Counted from the stretch's first letter, positions 7,268-15,779 are shown. The stretch is DNA of 23,141 nucleotides from Ruminococcus flavefaciens (GCA_002373775.1 DFJW01000052.1:1-23141); one strand, 5' to 3'. The notes: generated by a model not told the origin, from the letters alone. Numbers and translations are program-made.

Positions 7268-7360
7268 TGTGAAATATATTTGCGGTGTTTGTAATGTTTC
7301 GTGAAATATCCTGTGAAGGTTTTTTCACCTGACTGATGAACATGTGAAAGAATGTGAAAG
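7268..7360. promoter_or_regulatory. Five repeated TGTGAAA-like boxes between htrA and the M4 protease gene
   Basis: The pentamer GTGAA occurs in the same orientation at 7269, 7301, 7313, 7344 and 7354, mostly inside the longer form TGTGAAA (read as TTTCACA toward htrA). The steps are 32, 12, 31 and 10 nt, close to whole helical turns. The box nearest htrA occupies its -35 region. Tandem TTTTCACA-like octamers in the -35 region are, as I recall, how CssR-type response regulators control htrA genes in Bacillus subtilis. A similar regulator here is an inference. Confidence 0.55.
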
Positions 7361-7430
7361 GAAGCTTCTTCCATTTATCACAATAGCATCACCGGCAGCG
7401 TGATCTCCGGGCGGACCATATCTGCTCCAC

Positions 7431-7459
7431 TTGTTATTTCGGGAAAAATGTGGTATAAT
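7431..7459 (+). promoter_or_regulatory. Sigma-A promoter of the M4 protease gene
   Basis: TTGTTA (7431-7436), a 17-nt spacer and TATAAT (7454-7459), with the extended -10 element TGG just before it. AAGGAGG and the ATG follow at the right distance. Confidence 0.88.
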
Positions 7460-7487
7460 GGTAAAAAACATAATAAGGAGGTCAGCT

Positions 7488-10190
7488 ATGAAAAAAGCAG
7501 CATCAGCCCTGTCAGTCATCGTTGCAGCTTCCATGGCGTTCGCCGGCTGTTCGGACGGCAGAAGCAGTGAAAGTTCAGGAAGGTCGGTCAAAGTCGCTGA
7601 CAGGTACGCAGAAAGTTCAGAGGTCATCCTCACCGGCGACAAGGCAGCCGAGTCTTCCGGCGCTGATATCGCAGTGCTTGCGGATAATACATACATTTCC
7701 GGTGCCGGTGATGCTTATGAAGCCGTCGCCGGGAATACAGGCATCACCGATGAAGACGGCAACGATCTTGAATTCAGGAACCTTTCCGGAGCAGGCGGCA
7801 ACAAGTTCTACCGGTTTCAGCAGACCTACCGCGATCTGCCTGTATACGGAAGGAGTGCTGTCCTGACAGCGGACAATGACGACAAAGCGCGTATGATATC
7901 CTCAAATCTTCAGTCCGTTGAAGGCATCAGCACCGAGCCCGGCGTGTCCACGGAAAGCATTGTCAGGGCAGCGGAGGAGCGCTTCCCGGAAGCTGCCGAA
8001 TCAGGAATGGTCTCCGAGCCGGAACTATGTATATACACCTTTGAAGATGAACCTCTCCTTGCCTACAGGATATCAGCAGGTGTCTATACTTCCTTCTACA
8101 GAGCCGATGACGGTGAATACATAGCATCGGTGCAGAATTACATGGATATCACGATAGACGGCGAGGAAAAGTCATACGAGCTTGATATCGAAGAGACCGA
8201 TTCCGGAGTGAGATTCTGCGACAGCAGCAGGAACATATATGTCAACAAGCTGGATTCCGAAATCTGGTTGGATCCCAAAGCATATAAGGTATACAGTACG
8301 GATAAATTCGAGGCGGCTTATCCCGGCGATGATACGAAGGTAGCAGCGGAGTCTATGGGAAATCTCGAAGCTATCTATGACTATTTCAGCAATACTATCG
8401 GATACTATTCGTTAGACGGCGATGGTGCGCCGCTGAATCTGTTTTTCTTCGTCAGGGCGATACCCGGGGTGGGGAATATTACCGACAATGCCTTTTACTG
8501 GGACGGTACCGATACGGGCTACGGCGAGATGATAGCTATCTGTCCAAAAAAACATCTCTCTAAGAATCTATGCATATATGAGGATGTAATGGCGCATGAG
8601 TTCACTCACGCCATTGTAAGGCACACAGCTGATTTCGGTGTAAGCATGCAGTCCATGGCAATGAACGAAGCCTTTGCCGATATCCTCGGCGAATGTGCGC
8701 AGGCTGAGATGAACCACCGTGAAATGGACTGGGTACTTGGAGATGACCTGTGCTTAAGAGACCTGAACGACCTCAGTCGGAGTATGGAGAGCGGTCCGCA
8801 TATAACCAATACTTCCGAATATGATACCTCCATAGACTGTCACGGTTCAAGCACGCTCATAAGTCATATAGCCTACCGCATCAATAAAGGCGTTGAGACA
8901 GACAGGTACAGTGCGGAGGAGACAAGAATATCGGATGTAAAGGTCATGACACAGCTCTGGTATACTGCACTGCTCCAGATGCATGCAGATGCCACTTTTG
9001 CGGACTGCCGCACGGCAGTCGAGGCTTCGGCGGAGCTCATGGGACTTTCAGATGCTCAGAGAGCCGGCATATCAAAAGCTTTTGATGAAGCCGGACTTAC
9101 AAGAAGTGTCAAGACTGAGAGCGATGTACCGGAGGTCAATTATGAAGTGCAGCTGTATGCGGACGTAATGGTGGACTTTGCGAAAAAGTACGGCTATCCC
9201 GTAAAAAGCACAGACAACGGCGGCTACTATTACGACAGCCCCATGTATCGTCTGCTGGACTTCAATAATGACGGCACACCTGAGCTGTATCTTGCCGGCA
9301 ATGATGCAGGCACCGGAAGCATGCTTATAAACATCTATGCGCTGATAGACGATAAGCCGGTGCTGGTATACGAAAGACCGTATCTGAATCCCACCAGCGT
9401 GGACGATTACTGCGTAGTTCTTTACGACACAAAGAAAAAGCAGTACTGCATCGACTGCTATCAGTATGATTATATACAGAGCTTATTCTTCAGGTATTAT
9501 TTCGACGGCCGCGAATTCAAGGGAGAAAAGATGTACCACTCTGTTGCCTCTGACTATATTTACAAGGCTGCCGGGCCGGAGACATTCAACGGACATTCAT
9601 ATTTACTGCTGAAGGTGAATAACACCAACGAAGATGAAGTGGCTGAATTATGCAGCAGATTAGGCGGATATTATGCTCGCATCGACGACAGCGCCGAAAA
9701 CAGCTTCCTTGCGGATATGGTAGGAGATGCAGGACTGGAGTTCGCGTATTTCGGATATTCCGACGCGGAAAAGGAAGGCGACTGGAAGTGGCTGCATCCC
9801 GGAAACAGCACTTTCGAAAACTGGAAGAAGGGCGAGCCAAATAATGAAGAAGGGCTTGAACATTACGCGCTGCTTTTCAGTGACGGGCTGTGGAACGACG
9901 GAAAATTCAACAGGGATATTGACGACGGAAAAGCGTATATAATTTGCGAATTCGACAACGAGTACGGCAATCCTGATGATGAGGGCTTTGAAGAAGGGAT
10001 AATCATCTGGTCCCCAGATCCTGTAAAGATCAATAGCAGACTCATCAGCATGGAAAAAGGGCTCGGAGATGACGAAACATCGAACTATCTGAATTACGGA
10101 GCAGGCATGTGGTTCGCCACAACGGAGCATTATGACGAATCCGTGGAAACGTACAGGAAGATAGTTGGCAGTTACCCGGATGACAACTAA
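7488..10190 (+). CDS. M4 (thermolysin-like) metalloprotease lipoprotein with C-type lectin domain
   Basis: The protein has 900 aa. The ATG at 7488 follows AAGGAGG by 6 nt. Residues 1-22 are a lipoprotein signal with lipobox FAGC. About 65-150 resembles an FTP propeptide (YRFQQTYRDLPVYGRSAVLT) and about 155-220 a PepSY-like stretch. The catalytic domain has H370-E-F-T-H374 and NEAFAD with E394 exactly 20 residues after H374, the thermolysin spacing. DCHGSST (H452) fits the catalytic His. A linker with the Ca-binding-like DFNNDGTPEL (591-600) follows. Residues about 700-826 are a C-type-lectin fold: WKWLHPGNSTFENWKKGEPN, then EPN at 783-785, LWND at 802-804 and a final YIICEF strand. EPN plus WND is the mannose-type calcium/sugar site. 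The last 75 residues are acidic and unassigned. The protein should be tethered outside the cell, where the lectin could hold glycoprotein or cell-wall sugar targets for the protease. Divergent from htrA. Confidence 0.92.
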   Translation: MKKAASALSVIVAASMAFAGCSDGRSSESSGRSVKVADRYAESSEVILTGDKAAESSGADIAVLADNTYISGAGDAYEAVAGNTGITDEDGNDLEFRNLSGAGGNKFYRFQQTYRDLPVYGRSAVLTADNDDKARMISSNLQSVEGISTEPGVSTESIVRAAEERFPEAAESGMVSEPELCIYTFEDEPLLAYRISAGVYTSFYRADDGEYIASVQNYMDITIDGEEKSYELDIEETDSGVRFCDSSRNIYVNKLDSEIWLDPKAYKVYSTDKFEAAYPGDDTKVAAESMGNLEAIYDYFSNTIGYYSLDGDGAPLNLFFFVRAIPGVGNITDNAFYWDGTDTGYGEMIAICPKKHLSKNLCIYEDVMAHEFTHAIVRHTADFGVSMQSMAMNEAFADILGECAQAEMNHREMDWVLGDDLCLRDLNDLSRSMESGPHITNTSEYDTSIDCHGSSTLISHIAYRINKGVETDRYSAEETRISDVKVMTQLWYTALLQMHADATFADCRTAVEASAELMGLSDAQRAGISKAFDEAGLTRSVKTESDVPEVNYEVQLYADVMVDFAKKYGYPVKSTDNGGYYYDSPMYRLLDFNNDGTPELYLAGNDAGTGSMLINIYALIDDKPVLVYERPYLNPTSVDDYCVVLYDTKKKQYCIDCYQYDYIQSLFFRYYFDGREFKGEKMYHSVASDYIYKAAGPETFNGHSYLLLKVNNTNEDEVAELCSRLGGYYARIDDSAENSFLADMVGDAGLEFAYFGYSDAEKEGDWKWLHPGNSTFENWKKGEPNNEEGLEHYALLFSDGLWNDGKFNRDIDDGKAYIICEFDNEYGNPDDEGFEEGIIIWSPDPVKINSRLISMEKGLGDDETSNYLNYGAGMWFATTEHYDESVETYRKIVGSYPDDN

Positions 10191-10195
10191 AATGT

Positions 10196-10234
10196 AAAAA
10201 GCGCTGACTGATATCGTATCAGTCAGCGCTTTTG
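10196..10234. terminator. Bidirectional terminator between convergent genes
   Basis: A 13-bp perfect stem, GCGCTGACTGATA (10201-10213) with its complement (10217-10229), has a 3-nt loop, an A-run before it and TTTT after it. It can stop transcription from both sides. The stop codon and last codons of the minus-strand gene lie inside it. Confidence 0.93.
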
Positions 10235-10656
10235 CGGAAGAAAAGACCTTCGGCAGCAGTCAGCTGTGCGAGAAGTGAGGTCACATCTTCATTCCGGCTG
10301 CGGCAGACCATGTACTGGTCACCGGCATCAGCAGTGATGAGCGTGTCATATCCCGGCAGCAGGATGTTCAGAAAGCCTGTGGGACTGCTGAAAAACTTTT
10401 CGAGCATGGAGATGAGCTGGTCTGCGGTCACATCCTCAGTGAGAACGTCATCCCATGTGATCGAAAAATGATAGAAGCAGAAGAGTTTCAGCAGGATATT
10501 CGTGAACCTGCGGCAGATATCCTCCCGGCTGCGCTCAAAATACTCAGCCACGGTGAAATACCTGCCGTCGGGATCGTATGGCACTCTTTCCGGAAAGAGG
10601 TCGATGAGGTATGCTTTTTCTTCCAGAAGCTCTTCTATGATCGCTGCGGTATCCAT
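10219..10656 (-). CDS. Hypothetical 145-aa cytosolic protein
   Basis: The ATG at 10656 follows AAAGGAGGG, and its consensus promoter (10678-10706) excludes a longer in-frame start at 10719. The protein is acidic and soluble, with no signal peptide or membrane segment. Visible features are an N-terminal acidic helix (AAIIEELLEEKAYLIDLFPE), YFTVAEYFERSREDICRRF, and TADQLISMLEKFF. I do not recognise the family and see no catalytic motif. It is transcribed alone, between a protease gene and a MerR regulator gene. The C-terminus is encoded inside the shared terminator stem, an economical but not unusual layout. Confidence 0.8.
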   Translation of the reverse strand: MDTAAIIEELLEEKAYLIDLFPERVPYDPDGRYFTVAEYFERSREDICRRFTNILLKLFCFYHFSITWDDVLTEDVTADQLISMLEKFFSSPTGFLNILLPGYDTLITADAGDQYMVCRSRNEDVTSLLAQLTAAEGLFFRKSAD

Positions 10657-10677
10657 TGATATCCCTCCTTTTATAGT

Positions 10678-10706
10678 ATTATACATGATAATATCCGGAT
10701 TTTCAA
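10678..10706 (-). promoter_or_regulatory. Sigma-A promoter of the 145-aa gene
   Basis: On the minus strand TTGAAA (10706-10701), a 17-nt spacer and TATAAT (10683-10678). The start site falls only a few bases before the AGGAGG, so the leader is very short. Confidence 0.9.
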
Positions 10707-10768
10707 TGGCGGACTGCACATATTATGCTGCGGGATTTTGTGCATTCCTACAAAGATCCGAAGAACTA

Positions 10769-10799
10769 TTGACTATGACGCAGCGTAATAGTGTATATT
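10769..10799 (+). promoter_or_regulatory. MerR-type promoter with 19-bp spacer and operator dyad
   Basis: TTGACT (10769-10774) and TATATT (10794-10799) are 19 bp apart, the over-long spacing that MerR-family activators untwist. The spacer is filled by a dyad, ACTATGACGC-A-GCGTAATAGT (10772-10792), with one mismatched pair. This is the expected autoregulatory site of the gene that follows. Confidence 0.88.
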
Positions 10800-10829
10800 T
10801 ATCTCAGCGGAACAAAAAGGAGGAATACC

Positions 10830-11588
10830 ATGAAAATGAATGACAGATCCGCAATGACAGTCAGCGAAGTCAGCAGGATGACAGGACTCAGTGTGCGCAC
10901 ACTGCAATACTACGACAAAACAGGACTGCTTTCGCCTGCCGGATATACGGATGCAGGTTACAGGCTGTATGACGATGCAGCGCTGAGAAAATTGCAGCAG
11001 ATAATGCTTTTCCGTGAACTGGAGTTTCCTCTGAAGGAGATAAAGGAGATAATGGCAAGACCTGACCTCGACAGCCGGAAGGTAATAGAACAGCAGATAG
11101 AACTTCTGAAACTGCGCCGCGAACATCTCGATGATCTCATCAGTTTCGCTGAGAAAATAAAAACGACAGGAGTGAACGATAATATGTATAATAAGGATTT
11201 TTCAGCATTCGACAAGAGCAGGCTTGAGGAATATGCCGAGCGTGCAAGGGCTCAGTGGGGCAGCACTCCGGAGTATGCGCAGTATGCAGAAAAGGCAGAG
11301 GCGCGTTCCGCATCCGATAATGAGCGGCTGGCTGATGAGACGATGCAGCTCTTCGCGGAATTCGGTGCAATGCGGAGTCTCGGTCCGGAGGACAGTGCCG
11401 TACAGGCGCAGGTCAGGAAATTGCAGGATTTCTTCTGCGAGAACTTCTACGACTGCACCAGAGATATCCTTCGCAGTCTGGGGGAAATGTATGCAGCCGG
11501 CGGTGAGTTTACCGAGAATATCGACAAGGCAGGCGGAAAAGGTACTGCTGAGTTCGTGAGCCGTGCAATTGATATCTACTGTAAATAA
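10830..11588 (+). CDS. MerR-family regulator with TipAS drug-binding domain
   Basis: The protein has 252 aa. The ATG at 10830 follows AAAAAGGAGGAA. An in-frame ATG at 10791 lies inside the promoter and cannot be used from it. Residues 1-70 are a MerR winged helix (TVSEVSRMTGLSVRTLQYYD, GYRLYDD, then the wing/helix LRKLQQIMLFRELEFPLKEI). A coiled coil (about 80-115) follows, then a TipAS-type domain (about 120-250: EEYAERARAQWGSTPEYAQY, FFCENFYDCTRDILRSLGEMY). This is the Mta / TipAL layout. Such proteins bind hydrophobic or peptide antibiotics and activate their own gene and sometimes efflux genes. Here no efflux gene is adjacent, so only autoregulation is visible. Confidence 0.93.
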   Translation: MKMNDRSAMTVSEVSRMTGLSVRTLQYYDKTGLLSPAGYTDAGYRLYDDAALRKLQQIMLFRELEFPLKEIKEIMARPDLDSRKVIEQQIELLKLRREHLDDLISFAEKIKTTGVNDNMYNKDFSAFDKSRLEEYAERARAQWGSTPEYAQYAEKAEARSASDNERLADETMQLFAEFGAMRSLGPEDSAVQAQVRKLQDFFCENFYDCTRDILRSLGEMYAAGGEFTENIDKAGGKGTAEFVSRAIDIYCK

Positions 11589-11592
11589 GCAG

Positions 11593-11626
11593 ACGCCGCA
11601 GGGGAACCGAGCCCCTGCGGCGTTTT
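11593..11626. terminator. Strong terminator between the MerR and GH16 genes
   Basis: A 12-bp perfect GC-rich stem, ACGCCGCAGGGG (11593-11604) with CCCCTGCGGCGT (11612-11623), is followed by TTT. It lies between convergent genes and may serve both. Confidence 0.85.
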
Positions 11627-11640
11627 CGCTGTGTATGCTG

Positions 11641-13575
11641 TCAGTTATGCGTATACTGCGGCTTATCTGTAAGCGCTTTCCTCATCAGACAGAGGTCGAA
11701 GGAGTCCAGCCTGCCGTCTTTGCAGAGGTCGGCGTTCTGCCAGTTTATCAGTTCCGCATCCGGATCGGCAAGCAGCCATTTTTGGAAGAGCAGCAGGTCC
11801 GCAACACCGAACCCGCCGTCCGCGTTCACATCGCCGGGGACGCTGTCAAAGGGGAAGAAGGCGGCACCAAGTTCATTGCTGCCGGAGTTCAGTTCCTTCA
11901 GGGGAGAAACACGCAAGCCGTCGTAATAGAAAAGGTCATAGCCGCCGTTCATGGTGCTGCTGAATATCATTTTGTCACCGCCGGCAGGGCAGGCGTCAGA
12001 GCAGTCGAAGTTTTCCGAATCAAAGGGCATAGCGCTGACTTTTCCGCCGTCATAGCACATTATCTGGTCACAGCGGTTCTCCGCGGAATACCATTTCGTG
12101 AAGTAGAGCTTATCGCCGGCTGTGACAGGATAATAGGCGGTCACGCCTGCCTCGCTGAACACGGTCTCATTTTCCATGGATACAGTGTCAATACGGCATA
12201 TAGAGCCTATGCCGTCCTTGTAGCTTGCGTAGCAGATGTACTTTCCGTCCGCCGAAAAGCATGGCATAGCTTCCTCGGCGGAGTCGTCGGTTAGCATGGT
12301 AACTTCCCGTGTTTTTACGTCAAGCAGGGCAAGGTCATATACGAATCCGTCAGTGCCGCTGTCCCAGCGTCCGCGCTTGAAAACGATAGTCCTGCCGTCA
12401 GGGGAGAATTTCGGATCTTCATTCTGGAATCCGCTGTTCTGCGTGAGGTCGGTTATCTCACCGCAGTCGGAGACGTAGATGTCCCACTCGTCAGTATTTT
12501 TATCTATCGCCATGAAAGTGAACTGGTCGGGGGACTTCCCGAAACTGCCGTTCATCGCGTGGATGAAATCGCCGGTCACAGTCCTCAGCGTCCCGTCAGG
12601 AGTGCGCAGATACAGCTGACTGTCAAGGGCTGAATACTGACTGTAACTGTGCCAGAGCAGCCAGCCTTTCGGAAGTTCCGCATCTGCCCAGCCGTTTCCG
12701 GGATAGGATTCGTGCTGTGGAGTGTCGCCGCTTTCGTGGAAGGGCGTTATCTTTACATAGTCCACTTCGAATACGGTCTGGTCGAAATCAGGCGTTCCAG
12801 CCCAGCCCTTGGGGAACCAGAGCCCCAGCCAGAAACGACTCTCATTTGTGGGGATGAAGTCGCAGGCTGTGTATTTCAGCTCATCGTCGAAGTAGTACTC
12901 CACACGAGGTGCTTCGTTTTCGTCACCGGTGTGCCAGTCGAAGCGGTAGGTGTGGAATTCGCCGTCTGCCTGATCGCCGCAGTCCACGGACTTTGTCCTG
13001 TAGTCTTCCTCCGTCAGCCAAGTGGTGCAGAGGACGTGGCTGAGGGAAAGCTCATCATTTTTGTCACGTCCCGGGAACTCGATATCTATCTCATGATTGA
13101 CGATATCTACCTTGTCGCCGGAGTAGTTCTCTTCATATTCAAAAGTCCACATAGCTGAGCAGCATCCCAGTTCGGGAGCTATCTTTGCGCGTATCTCATA
13201 GCTGCCTGAGCCGAAATAATCCCTCGTCGCAATAGCTCCGCCGCAGCGTTTGCCGTCAGAGCGCCGGCTATTGTCACGGTTGATGCCGCGGAGTTCACCG
13301 CTGTAGTTATTGCCAAGCCCGGTGAGAATGAGACTGCCGTTCCGGACGGTGGCATTATCAGCGATAACTCCGCCGTTGTAGTCCTCCGTCACGCCGTTGA
13401 CGGTCACAGTGCCGCCCCAGTTCTTCTCGGCAATGAGCCATTTGTCAGCATCAAGACTGCTGCCGCTGAAATCATCGTAGAAAATATCGTCGGGAATATC
13501 CTCCGCAGAAGAAGTCACAGGCATGTTTGCCGCCAGAGCTGACGCTGCAATAAGTGAAACTATCCTCTTTAGCAT
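11641..13575 (-). CDS. Secreted GH16 glycanase with TolB-like propeller and type I dockerin
   Basis: The protein has 644 aa. The ATG at 13575 follows AAGGAGGT. Residues 1-24 are a signal peptide, with cleavage probably after SSA. Residues about 30-280 are a GH16 beta-jelly-roll. The catalytic motif HEIDIEF gives nucleophile E162, D164 and acid/base E166, as in lichenases and laminarinases; the exact beta-glucan substrate cannot be read. Residues about 300-575 hold TolB/PD40-type propeller blades (DPKFSPDGRTIVFKR, MPCFSADGKYICYAS). Residues 581-637 are a type I dockerin with two calcium loops (DVNADGGFGVAD and DLCKDGRLDSFD), used to plug into a scaffoldin cohesin. It lies 41 nt after the VOC gene with no clear promoter between, so co-transcription is possible. 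A propeller between catalytic module and dockerin is uncommon. Confidence 0.92.
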   Translation of the reverse strand: MLKRIVSLIAASALAANMPVTSSAEDIPDDIFYDDFSGSSLDADKWLIAEKNWGGTVTVNGVTEDYNGGVIADNATVRNGSLILTGLGNNYSGELRGINRDNSRRSDGKRCGGAIATRDYFGSGSYEIRAKIAPELGCCSAMWTFEYEENYSGDKVDIVNHEIDIEFPGRDKNDELSLSHVLCTTWLTEEDYRTKSVDCGDQADGEFHTYRFDWHTGDENEAPRVEYYFDDELKYTACDFIPTNESRFWLGLWFPKGWAGTPDFDQTVFEVDYVKITPFHESGDTPQHESYPGNGWADAELPKGWLLWHSYSQYSALDSQLYLRTPDGTLRTVTGDFIHAMNGSFGKSPDQFTFMAIDKNTDEWDIYVSDCGEITDLTQNSGFQNEDPKFSPDGRTIVFKRGRWDSGTDGFVYDLALLDVKTREVTMLTDDSAEEAMPCFSADGKYICYASYKDGIGSICRIDTVSMENETVFSEAGVTAYYPVTAGDKLYFTKWYSAENRCDQIMCYDGGKVSAMPFDSENFDCSDACPAGGDKMIFSSTMNGGYDLFYYDGLRVSPLKELNSGSNELGAAFFPFDSVPGDVNADGGFGVADLLLFQKWLLADPDAELINWQNADLCKDGRLDSFDLCLMRKALTDKPQYTHN

Positions 13576-13616
13576 ATCCGTACCTCCTTCAATAATATTT
13601 ATGTATGCTGTACCGG

Positions 13617-14000
13617 CTATACAGTTATTTCTACAGTATTCCCTTCGACAGCCGCGATACAGCTTTCGTAATAGCCGTCGCCGGTGGTCCGCGGACCGCT
13701 TTTCACTTTATATCCTGCCGAACGCAGGCGTTCCGTAAGCTCGTCCACTTTTTCTCTGCTACCGACACTGAAGGCTATATGCGCATATCCCATGCGTTCC
13801 GATGTTTTATCGGTTTCGGTCACATCTGGCTTGTTCATCAGTTCAAGCCGCGCACCGTCCTCAAATCTGATAAAGTAAGAACTGAATCCGGTCTTTGCGT
13901 TGTGGTAGCCTGCATTTGAATGTCCGTCCAGGTACTTTACGAAAAATTCCCTTGCCGCTTCTAAATCATTCACATACATTGCAATGTGTTCTATACGCAT
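13617..14000 (-). CDS. VOC-family (glyoxalase / bleomycin-resistance fold) protein
   Basis: The protein has 127 aa. The ATG at 14000 follows GGAGGG. Two beta-alpha-beta-beta-beta units are visible: [23 protein letters not shown]...LELMNK, and [30 protein letters not shown]...GNTVEITV. Candidate metal ligands are H5, E53, H75 and E124, spaced as in metal-binding VOC proteins. The reaction is unknown; the family covers glyoxalase I, dioxygenases and antibiotic-binding proteins. It sits downstream of a repeat-borne promoter (14186-14214) and a gene remnant, and upstream of the GH16 gene. Confidence 0.9.
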   Translation of the reverse strand: MRIEHIAMYVNDLEAAREFFVKYLDGHSNAGYHNAKTGFSSYFIRFEDGARLELMNKPDVTETDKTSERMGYAHIAFSVGSREKVDELTERLRSAGYKVKSGPRTTGDGYYESCIAAVEGNTVEITV

Positions 14001-14019
14001 ATTTCCCTCCGCAGCTGAT

Positions 14020-14184
14020 TCAGAGCTCTTTCAGAATTCCGTCAGAAAAGTAATAAATATTCTCTTTCTTATACCCATATTTCGAGCCCTTGACGCTGAT
14101 ATGCGGCTCAAAAGTGAAATAGTCCACCGATGAGAGCGGTGCAGTGTTGCCTTCTTTCTGTTCCGGGATGATTCCTGATAACTA
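14020..14184 (-). pseudogene. C-terminal remnant of an unidentified gene
   Basis: A frame without a start codon runs from the edge of the repeat to a TGA at 14020. It reads as normal protein: SVDYFTFEPHISVKGSKYG, then [16 protein letters not shown] at the end. The bases upstream belong to the ~80-bp repeat and bring an in-frame stop, so the 5' part is missing. The ending faintly recalls the C-terminus of M24 (Xaa-Pro) peptidases, but I would not name it. It lies between the repeat's promoter and the VOC gene. Confidence 0.45.
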
Positions 14185-14249
14185 CATTCTACCATTTTAT
14201 CCGCAATAATGCAATGGCTGATCGCAGAAAATACAACAACGCCCTTCAA
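14174..14249. repeat. Copy 1 of a promoter-bearing dispersed repeat
   Basis: These 76 bp match 15838-15913 with only 4 differences. Inside, on the minus strand, lies TTGCAT (14214-14209), a 17-nt spacer and TAGAAT (14191-14186), pointing at the VOC gene. The dyad-like TGCA-TTAT-TGCA overlaps the -35. Weak similarity continues a few bases beyond the left edge (ATCATC / ATTATC). Confidence 0.85.
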
Positions 14250-14346
14250 TACAGTGCTGCTTTGCAGTCATTGCAAAAATAATACTGCTGAGGATTCTAT
14301 CAAGCACAGGACAGGCAATCTGCTTGAATTGTATAATGCGAAAAAT
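14250..14346. other. Non-coding spacer between repeat copy 1 and the ygjV terminator
   Basis: The whole gap from 14001 to 14376 holds the remnant gene, the repeat and the terminator described separately. In the remaining bases here I see no gene, promoter or strong structure. Confidence 0.5.
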
Positions 14347-14378
14347 AGCCGCAGGGATCACCCTGCGGCTTGCTTTTT
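14347..14378 (-). terminator. Terminator of the YgjV-like gene
   Basis: A 10-bp perfect stem, AGCCGCAGGG/CCCTGCGGCT, with a 4-nt loop directly follows the minus-strand stop codon and continues as ATTTTT on that strand. A T-run on the plus side makes it usable in both directions. Confidence 0.88.
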
Positions 14379-14913
14379 ATGATCCGGCGTTTGCATCACG
14401 TTCAAGTCCCTTCCAGCCGAAACGGACAAATGATACAAGTATCGAAATAATAGTTATGGACTCGCTTACAATGCCGCCAAGTGAATAAACGATAACATCA
14501 TATGCCAGCCAGCACGGAGATGCACATACCAGATTTACCATGCGTATCTTTCGCGGACTGTTGGACCAGTAAGCAAATGTGCTCGTGACCGAAGCAGTGA
14601 ACGCAAGCAGGCTGACAGGTCCGTTCCATGTGAGTATCAGCACAGCAGTGAACAGCACTGCTATCACAGCAGGACACCACTTCCTGCGTACCCACTCCCA
14701 GTCGTTGTACTTCATCATGAGAGCGTTGCGGAGAATATTCACTGCAAGGCTCAGACAGCCGCTTATTGCGTCCAGCATGAAGAATTGCAGGCAGAACAGT
14801 GCCGAGCCTAAAAGCTGAAACAGAAACAGCCGGCGGTTTGACGTTATCTGGTAAGATGCTATAAAAAGCGCTACGGCTACAAAGCCGATACCCTGAACGA
14901 ACAGATCGGACAA
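14377..14913 (-). CDS. YgjV-family small integral membrane protein
   Basis: The protein has 178 aa and starts at TTG (14913) with AAGGAA 9 nt upstream; no in-frame ATG exists near it. Five or six membrane segments are visible, starting with GIGFVAVALFIASYQ and ending with ITIISILVSFVRF. The pattern SNRRLFLFQLLGSALFCLQFFML, then NILRNALM and SPCWLAYDVIVYSLGGIVSESI, is that of the YgjV / DUF (Pfam 'bacterial inner membrane protein') family. Its role is unknown. It has its own promoter (14952-14980) and terminator, so it is a single-gene unit. Confidence 0.85.
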   Translation of the reverse strand: MSDLFVQGIGFVAVALFIASYQITSNRRLFLFQLLGSALFCLQFFMLDAISGCLSLAVNILRNALMMKYNDWEWVRRKWCPAVIAVLFTAVLILTWNGPVSLLAFTASVTSTFAYWSNSPRKIRMVNLVCASPCWLAYDVIVYSLGGIVSESITIISILVSFVRFGWKGLERDANAGS

Positions 14914-14951
14914 TTATGGTCATTCCTTATCATAGTGGTTTGATATGTATT

Positions 14952-14980
14952 ATTATAGCACAGATCTGGAGATAAATCAA
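14952..14980 (-). promoter_or_regulatory. Sigma-A promoter of the YgjV-like gene
   Basis: On the minus strand TTGATT (14980-14975), a 17-nt spacer and TATAAT (14957-14952). Confidence 0.88.
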
Positions 14981-15010
14981 TAAAAATGCTCTCATTTCAG
15001 CTCCCAGCCA

Positions 15011-15779
<769 letters not shown>

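Noticed and set aside
6771..7304. 177-codon plus-strand frame opposite htrA
   Set aside because: It is antisense to the catalytic and membrane part of HtrA, and its hydrophobic stretches mirror the complement.
7268..7360. Short regular repeats as a CRISPR array
   Set aside because: The units are only about 7 bp with uneven steps of 10-32 nt. They fit regulator boxes, not 25-40 bp CRISPR repeats.
11563..12294. Long plus-strand open frame (243 codons) opposite the GH16 gene
   Set aside because: It is antisense to a clear secreted enzyme with a dockerin, has no ribosome site and no recognisable domain. It is a by-product of high-GC codon use.
14031..14249. 72-codon minus-strand frame across repeat copy 1
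   Set aside because: It runs through the repeat's promoter. Another frame in the same place reads as better protein. The similar peptide at the second repeat copy comes from the shared DNA.
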